A DNA stretch of 10,674 bases from CAYYAQ01 sp964469555 (GTDB taxonomy: Bacteria; Planctomycetota; UBA1135; UBA2386): NCBI GenBank assembly GCA_964469555.1, contig CAYYAQ010000180.1:1-10674 (forward strand), read 5' to 3'. Within the stretch, counting starts at the first letter, position 1, and the number at the start of each line of letters is the position of its first letter. The translations under genes and the position numbers were made by a program. Shown piece after piece: positions 6,564 to 10,674 of the stretch. The notes beneath the pieces were generated by a model. That model was not told where the DNA came from. It worked only from the letters and a program-made list of their open reading frames with translations, and ran no database searches.

Positions 6564-7586
6564 ATGTGGTCACGATCGATCGTCCTGGTCTGCCTCACGC
6601 TCGGGGCGTGCACCCGCTCTCCCTGGCGAACCACGAAGACCTGGCACGTCGAACGAGCACTCGAAGCCGGTGAGAAACTCGGGGGCTGCGCGGCGGGCGA
6701 TGTCATGCCGGAAATGCCAGGACCGGAACTCGTGACGGTCGCCGCGTCGGGCGCGGTGTGGGTCGCGTGGCGCGAAGGAGGGAGCTGGCGCAGCGAGAGA
6801 GTCTTCTCCGCACCGGGCGAGATGATCCAGGTCGCGTGCGGCGAAGTCCTGAAGGCCTCTCCCGGGGACGAAATCGTGGTCGTCGGCATGGCCAGTGGCC
6901 GGGAGTCGAGCGCCGGGCCCGGCGCGGCCTGGCTCATCAGTCGGAGCGGCGGTATGTGGAAGGCTTCGCAAATCTCGAAGTCACCTCGCCTGCTGCACGG
7001 CGTATGCGTGGCCCGGGAGGGCGTCGTCGTCACCGGGTTCGAGAACAACGCGCAGCTGATCCGCTTCGAGGGCGGCGAACCGAAGCCCGGACCGATCGTC
7101 TCTCTCCCGGGCGCGGGCAAGAACGGGCTGCAAGTGGGCAACCGGGTGGTCATCGCCTGTGCCGACGGTTCGCTCGCCGCCATCGACTGGAGCGACAACT
7201 CGGTCATCGCCATCGACAACCGCGCTTCAGGCCGCGCCCGCCTCGGCAGCGACGGCGAGCGCATCGTGGTCGCGGATGACGACGGCACCCTGTCGATCAT
7301 CTCGCCATGGGGACGGGAGGAGATTTACAAAGAATCGAGGAAGCTGCGCGGGGCCGTGCTCGCGGACGTCGATCCCGATGTCGAGGGCGTCGAAGCTGTC
7401 TGCGCCGGCTATGAAAACAAGATCACCATCCTGCGCCGGACCAAGAACGGCTGGAAGTCCGAACTCGTGCACGAGGAACCCGACCGCCTCCACCACCTCC
7501 TCGCAGTCCAGCTCGACGGGAAGGACGGGCTGGAGCTCGTCGCCTGCGGCTACGCCGGAGCCCTGATCGTGATCAGTCGGCGCTGA
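6564..7586 (+). CDS. Lipoprotein with beta-propeller-like (FG-GAP/VCBS-type) repeats
   Basis: This is a 340-residue protein. MWSRSIVLVCLTLGAC is a lipoprotein signal peptide: R4, hydrophobic core, lipobox LGAC at 13-16, with C16 the lipidated residue. The mature part repeats a pattern of 'GDV/AxxxGxEIVVVxxxGxVxxxxxxGxxW' type: GDVMPEMPGPELVTVAASGAVWVAW, GEVLKASPGDEIVVVGMA, GVEAVCAGYENKITILRR and LDGKDGLELVACGYAGALIVI. Such strands form the blades of an FG-GAP-like beta-propeller, usually a binding or scaffold surface rather than an enzyme. I see no catalytic motif. It probably sits in the envelope, anchored by lipid. It starts 9 bases after the aminotransferase stop without a strong ribosome binding site, which fits translational coupling. 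No partner or ligand can be named. It ends 20 bases from the stop of the convergent gene, with no terminator hairpin visible between them. Confidence 0.85.
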   Translation: MWSRSIVLVCLTLGACTRSPWRTTKTWHVERALEAGEKLGGCAAGDVMPEMPGPELVTVAASGAVWVAWREGGSWRSERVFSAPGEMIQVACGEVLKASPGDEIVVVGMASGRESSAGPGAAWLISRSGGMWKASQISKSPRLLHGVCVAREGVVVTGFENNAQLIRFEGGEPKPGPIVSLPGAGKNGLQVGNRVVIACADGSLAAIDWSDNSVIAIDNRASGRARLGSDGERIVVADDDGTLSIISPWGREEIYKESRKLRGAVLADVDPDVEGVEAVCAGYENKITILRRTKNGWKSELVHEEPDRLHHLLAVQLDGKDGLELVACGYAGALIVISRR

Positions 7587-7606
7587 CGCCTCACAAGCGG
7601 ACTGGA

Positions 7607-9277
7607 TCAGAAGAAGATCCCGAGGTAGTTCGTCGTCACGAGGTTCGCGGAGTTCGCGGAGTTCGCGACGACCGCTGCCTGCAGGTTGACGCTCGTGCCC
7701 CGCAACGCGGGGTTGTTCGGAAGCGTGGTCCCGATCGCAAACGTCCCCGTCGCCGACGCGGTGAGCCCCACCACCAACGAACCGCCGAAGTTGTACAGGT
7801 GGCACTTCGGCGCACCGATGACCCCGAGGTCGATTGGCGCCTTGCTGAACGGACCGCCGAGGGACACGAAGAACGGGGCGTTGTTCGGCATTCGATCGAT
7901 CAGGACATCGAACGCCTTGCCGATCAGCGGTCGCTTCTGCGCCCGCAACCTCGGGTAGTTCGCAAGGGACCCCTGACACGACACCCCGAGCTCCACCGTG
8001 CGCGCGGGGTCATTCGCGATGTCGTGGAACTGCACGATCCCCCGGGTGAAGCCGAGCGGCGTCCCCGAGGTCACTGCGAACCCACCCGTAAACTTGCGCG
8101 TGTCTGAGTCGGCATTGACCTTCACATACGAGTCCGTCGATCCAGCTCTCAGCAAGCGCTCGTTGTTCGCCGGCGGCTTGATCAGCGGCTGACCGAAGAT
8201 GAACGTCTGGATGTAGAGGTTCTTGTAGCTCCCGGACAGCTTGCTGTAGATCACGTGGACCAGACCGGAAGGGCCACTCGTGACGCTGAAGTGCGAGTAG
8301 TGAACGGTCGGTGAGTTGCCACCCAGCAGTCCCTGGTCTGCCGTGATGGTGAGGTCCTTCCAACCCGCGTTCGTACCCATCTTGCCATTGGGACCAAATG
8401 ACATCCGGAGCTTGTCCGGGCTCACATAAACGCAGTGCATGTTGCCTGCCGCATCCAACGCCGTCGCGAGGTTTCGCCCGCCGTTTACTCCCGCGTTGTC
8501 GTTGGGTCCTATGTGCACGTCGTTCGCCTGCTGGAACGTCATCTTGACCGTGTCGAGGCTGCGGTAGCTGAATCCGTAGTGGATCCCCGATGTGGAGCTG
8601 CGCTTCGTCCGGTAGATGATGTGGACGAGCTCGTCCTGCGCCTGGAGCGCGGGGAGGCGACCGATATCGGCGACGGTAGCCGTTCCCTTGTTGACCTTGA
8701 GCGGCGGACTGAACGCGGTGGCCCCGTGCTTCTTGATGAACACGACCGTCGACTGGCCATTGAATCCCGGACCTCCCCCGACGCCTGTCGACGCACCGAT
8801 CACGACGGTCCCCGCCCGCGTGACGAGGATGTCGTGGGTGTACCACTTGTAGCTCGACGATCCTTTCTGGATCACGAGCGGCGATCCGATCCACTGGCCC
8901 GCAGTGGTATCGAATGTCTGATAGTGCAGGTCCAGGAAACCACTCGTGGTGTCCGTCCACACCGCGTGCAGCGTGAAGCCGTCATCACCGATGTATATGC
9001 CCCCACGGTAAGTCTGGGTCTTGGTCGTGAAGAAGTACGAACCTGACCACGTCTTGCCGCCGTCGGTCGACTTCCTGAGCAGGGTGTCGCTCGTTCCGGC
9101 GATGCCATCAGGATTGGCGACCACGGTCCACATGGAGCCGTCCCCGGCCATCGCGAGATTGTGGAGATGAGGATCGACGGTTCGGGCAATGCGCGCGGTG
9201 GATCCCGTGAGGATCGTCGTCTGCGCAGGAACGCCTGCGCAGCAGAGCGCGACCAAGAAATGGACAAACAGACGCAT
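7607..9277 (-). CDS. Secreted Asp-box (BNR/sialidase-like) beta-propeller protein with C-terminal planctomycete-type beta domain
   Basis: This is 556 residues from ATG 9277. The first 18 residues, MRLFVHFLVALCCAGVPA, are a signal peptide with cleavage likely before QTT. Residues 70-77, STDGGKTW, are a perfect Asp-box (SxDxGxTW), the hairpin found in sialidase and BNR propellers. More propeller-like strands follow (LHAVWTDTTSGFLDLHYQTF, DELVHIIYRTKR, GLVHVIYSKLSG). No sialidase catalytic set (Arg triad, Tyr/Glu pair) is evident, so binding or structural use is likelier than hydrolysis. Residues about 447-540 form a separate beta domain (GKAFDVLIDRMPNNAPFFVSLG, GVIGAPKCHLY) that resembles the N-terminal domain of the protein encoded at 9667. 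The frame stays open upstream to 9712, but the signal peptide and the AGGAG at 9289-9293 fix the start at 9277. It is divergent from the phosphoesterase gene and convergent with the lipoprotein gene. Confidence 0.9.
   Translation of the reverse strand: MRLFVHFLVALCCAGVPAQTTILTGSTARIARTVDPHLHNLAMAGDGSMWTVVANPDGIAGTSDTLLRKSTDGGKTWSGSYFFTTKTQTYRGGIYIGDDGFTLHAVWTDTTSGFLDLHYQTFDTTAGQWIGSPLVIQKGSSSYKWYTHDILVTRAGTVVIGASTGVGGGPGFNGQSTVVFIKKHGATAFSPPLKVNKGTATVADIGRLPALQAQDELVHIIYRTKRSSTSGIHYGFSYRSLDTVKMTFQQANDVHIGPNDNAGVNGGRNLATALDAAGNMHCVYVSPDKLRMSFGPNGKMGTNAGWKDLTITADQGLLGGNSPTVHYSHFSVTSGPSGLVHVIYSKLSGSYKNLYIQTFIFGQPLIKPPANNERLLRAGSTDSYVKVNADSDTRKFTGGFAVTSGTPLGFTRGIVQFHDIANDPARTVELGVSCQGSLANYPRLRAQKRPLIGKAFDVLIDRMPNNAPFFVSLGGPFSKAPIDLGVIGAPKCHLYNFGGSLVVGLTASATGTFAIGTTLPNNPALRGTSVNLQAAVVANSANSANLVTTNYLGIFF
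7643..7668 (-). repeat. Short 9-bp tandem repeat inside the Asp-box protein gene
   Basis: GTTCGCGGA occurs twice in a row and is followed by a partial copy GTTCGCGA. On the coding (minus) strand it encodes Ala-Asn-Ser repeats (VANSANSANLV) just before the C-terminus, apparently a small in-frame duplication in a linker. Confidence 0.8.
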
Positions 9278-9666
9278 GGTGGAATCCACTCCTGGGGGGA
9301 TCCTGAGACCTCGCCACTCTACCGTTCCTCGCCGCCTGTTCGACGCCGAATGCCTCGGGGACGGCCCAGATACGTCCTCCCGCACCACGATCCCCGTCCT
9401 GCCGGCCGGAATCCCGTCGCGTATCAACGGTCGACCGACGGGCCCAGGAAGCGGCGTACGCACGACAGGGAGAATGGGCGCCAATCCCGGGCGTCGGCAT
9501 CCGGGAGATTTAACGCGCAGATGTTCCCATCGTGCCGGATTGGCCATTCCCGCGAGGAATCGCCGGGATAGTCTTCTGCCAGGGGGGGGAATGCCGTTCC
9601 CGTCGCCGATTGTGCGCTCACGCCAATCCGAATACGCTTCGGGTGCCTGGGGGGCGCTAAACACCC
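9278..9666. other. Divergent intergenic/promoter region
   Basis: These 389 bases lie between two divergently transcribed secreted-protein genes and so must hold both promoters. Facing plus, TTGTGC and TACGCT (about 9613-9641) are 17 bases apart and resemble a weak -35/-10 pair (3 of 6 matches each). A run of eight Gs at 9582-9589 and six Gs at 9294-9299 stand out. Open frames here are extensions of the neighbouring genes' frames or shadows; none has a convincing start or family resemblance. No RNA gene was recognised. Confidence 0.4.
9289..9293 (-). promoter_or_regulatory. Shine-Dalgarno site for the Asp-box protein gene
   Basis: AGGAG on the minus strand lies 11 bases before ATG 9277. It supports this start over more distal ones in the same open frame. 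Confidence 0.5.
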
Positions 9667-10674
9667 ATGCTCCGAACCACCATTCACATCGCCGCGGTCG
9701 TTGTCTGCGCACTCCCGATCACGTGCCAGGTTCGCGCATTCGGACAAGGTTGTGAGGGTCACCTCACGTCGATCCCCAGCATGAAGGCCAGTGGCCCGAT
9801 GATCGCGGGCACCAAGTTCAACCTCGAGATCGACGCCGTCGCAAAGAGCGAGTCGTTCATGCTGGTCTTCGGCACCAGCAACAAGACCTGGTCCGGCGTG
9901 CCGCTGCCGTTCAATACGGGTAACATCGGGCTCCCTGGCTGCTTCCTCAACGTTGGCTTCGACAAGGTCACCAGCTTGACCAGCGATGCCAACGGCAAGT
10001 TGGTGCTGCCGATCGACGCGACCAACATGGCAGGTGGCGTACGCCTCTACTCCCAGATCGTCGTGCCGCAATCGGTCGGATACAAGATCGCGACGTCCCA
10101 GGGCTACGAACTCGACCTGCAGAAGAGTGTGAAGTCCTTCCGCATCGTCGTGCTTCCGGATACCCAGCACTACGTCATCTACCAGGGATGGATGACCCAC
10201 TTCTCCGCGATGACGCAGTGGATCGTCGACAACCGCGTGGCCAAGAACCTGAGCTTCGCCAGTCACGTCGGCGACATCGTCGTGAACGGCGCGATCGGCA
10301 CGAACCAGAACAAGGCACAGTGGGATCGCGCGGACAGCGCCATAAGCAAGTTGGACGGCGACCTCAACACCAAGCCAGACGGCGTCATCCCCTACTCCAC
10401 GACCATCGGCAACCGCGACTACGACTTGATTCACGTGAAGGGTGCCGCGACGCAATTCTTGAACTACTTCGGCCCCACGCGATGCGGGACGAGGAAGTGG
10501 TGGGGCGGCGCTGGCCCTGACGGGCTGAGCGCGTACCAGATCCTCGAGGCCAATGGTCAGAAGATCCTGCACCTCGCGTTGGAGTGGCGTCCCGATGACA
10601 AGGTGATCATCTGGGCGCGGAAGATCCTGACGGCCAACCCCTCGCTCCCCGCGATTGTGTCAACGCACCAGTAT
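9667..10674 (+). CDS. Secreted calcineurin-like metallophosphoesterase with N-terminal beta domain (3' end outside window)
   Basis: 336 residues are visible and the frame is open at the window end. Residues 1-24, MLRTTIHIAAVVVCALPITCQVRA, are a signal peptide with cleavage likely near VRA-FG. Residues 38-133 form a beta domain (KFNLEIDAVAKSESFMLVFG, GNIGLPGCFLNVGF) similar to the C-terminal domain of the protein encoded divergently at 7607-9277. The phosphoesterase domain starts near 157: LPDTQHYV (163-170) is motif I with metal ligand D165, SHVGDIV (199-205) is motif II with D203, GNRDYD (248-253) is motif III, LHLALEW (301-307) is a conserved core strand, and STHQY at the end is the His-containing motif IV. 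Family members use two metal ions to hydrolyse phosphomonoesters or diesters. In motif III the usual GNHD is GNRD, so the catalytic His is Arg. The final GHxH motif lies outside the window. ATG 9667 starts the signal peptide; only a G-rich stretch at about 9650-9654 could act as a ribosome binding site. Confidence 0.9.
   Translation, partial: MLRTTIHIAAVVVCALPITCQVRAFGQGCEGHLTSIPSMKASGPMIAGTKFNLEIDAVAKSESFMLVFGTSNKTWSGVPLPFNTGNIGLPGCFLNVGFDKVTSLTSDANGKLVLPIDATNMAGGVRLYSQIVVPQSVGYKIATSQGYELDLQKSVKSFRIVVLPDTQHYVIYQGWMTHFSAMTQWIVDNRVAKNLSFASHVGDIVVNGAIGTNQNKAQWDRADSAISKLDGDLNTKPDGVIPYSTTIGNRDYDLIHVKGAATQFLNYFGPTRCGTRKWWGGAGPDGLSAYQILEANGQKILHLALEWRPDDKVIIWARKILTANPSLPAIVSTHQY

Noticed and set aside
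7587..7606. Bidirectional terminator between the convergent genes
   Set aside because: The 20 bases between the two stops contain no hairpin or T/A run.
9278..9712. N-terminal extension of the Asp-box protein frame to 9712
   Set aside because: The frame is open but the extension is Arg/Pro-rich and precedes a clear signal peptide at ATG 9277, which has its own AGGAG.
9591..9755. Small plus-strand frame beginning ATG 9591 right after the G8 tract
   Set aside because: The G-rich stretch is too close to the ATG to act as a ribosome binding site, and the frame overlaps the phosphoesterase signal peptide as an out-of-frame shadow.
1..10674. CRISPR array, insertion sequence, tRNA, rRNA or attachment site
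   Set aside because: I saw no direct-repeat array, transposase, terminal inverted repeats with target duplication, or tRNA/rRNA-like sequence on either strand.

Overview
The window looks like a scaffolded metagenomic or draft contig from a high-GC, Gram-negative, heterotrophic bacterium, most probably a planctomycete. Three things point that way. It has large membrane-TPR proteins. It has a secreted Asp-box protein and a secreted phosphoesterase that both carry a Gly/Pro/Cys-containing beta domain which I associate with planctomycete exoproteins. It also has an outer-membrane-barrel remnant. This placement is inference from protein style; there is no rRNA or other marker gene. A run of ten Ns at 2266-2275 is a scaffold gap.

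Layout: (1) 1-1558, minus: 5'-complete, 3'-truncated multi-pass membrane protein with C-terminal TPRs (bacterial relative of TMTC/GT-C glycosyltransferases). (2) 1620-1865, minus: a broken gene. Its first codons read like the start of a family-2 glycosyltransferase, it then continues directly as the C-terminal half of an outer-membrane beta-barrel, and it has an internal TAG. (3) 2042-3125, plus: exported thioredoxin-like protein with a C-terminal helical/coiled-coil tail, interrupted by the N gap. Immediately after the gap the reading frame contains an in-frame TGA exactly where the first Cys of the CxxC motif belongs (U-I-P-C). A perfect 8-bp stem with a 5-nt loop follows at bacterial-SECIS distance, so this is a candidate selenoprotein. 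(4) 3177-5084, plus: a second, diverged TPR/GT-C-like membrane protein. (5) 5421-6554 and 6564-7586, plus: a PLP-dependent class I/II aminotransferase and a lipoprotein with beta-propeller-like repeats, 9 bp apart and probably co-transcribed. (6) 7607-9277, minus: secreted Asp-box (BNR) protein, convergent with the lipoprotein. (7) 9667-10674, plus: divergently transcribed secreted calcineurin-like metallophosphoesterase, cut by the window end, with Arg in place of the motif III His.

The genes do not form one obvious pathway. Most encode envelope or secreted proteins: two membrane TPR/GT-C-like proteins, an exported redox protein, a lipoprotein and two exoproteins sharing a domain. The aminotransferase is the one clear cytoplasmic enzyme. 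The most interesting signal is the putative selenocysteine thioredoxin-like protein at 2042-3125. Its weakness is that the TGA lies one base after an assembly gap.
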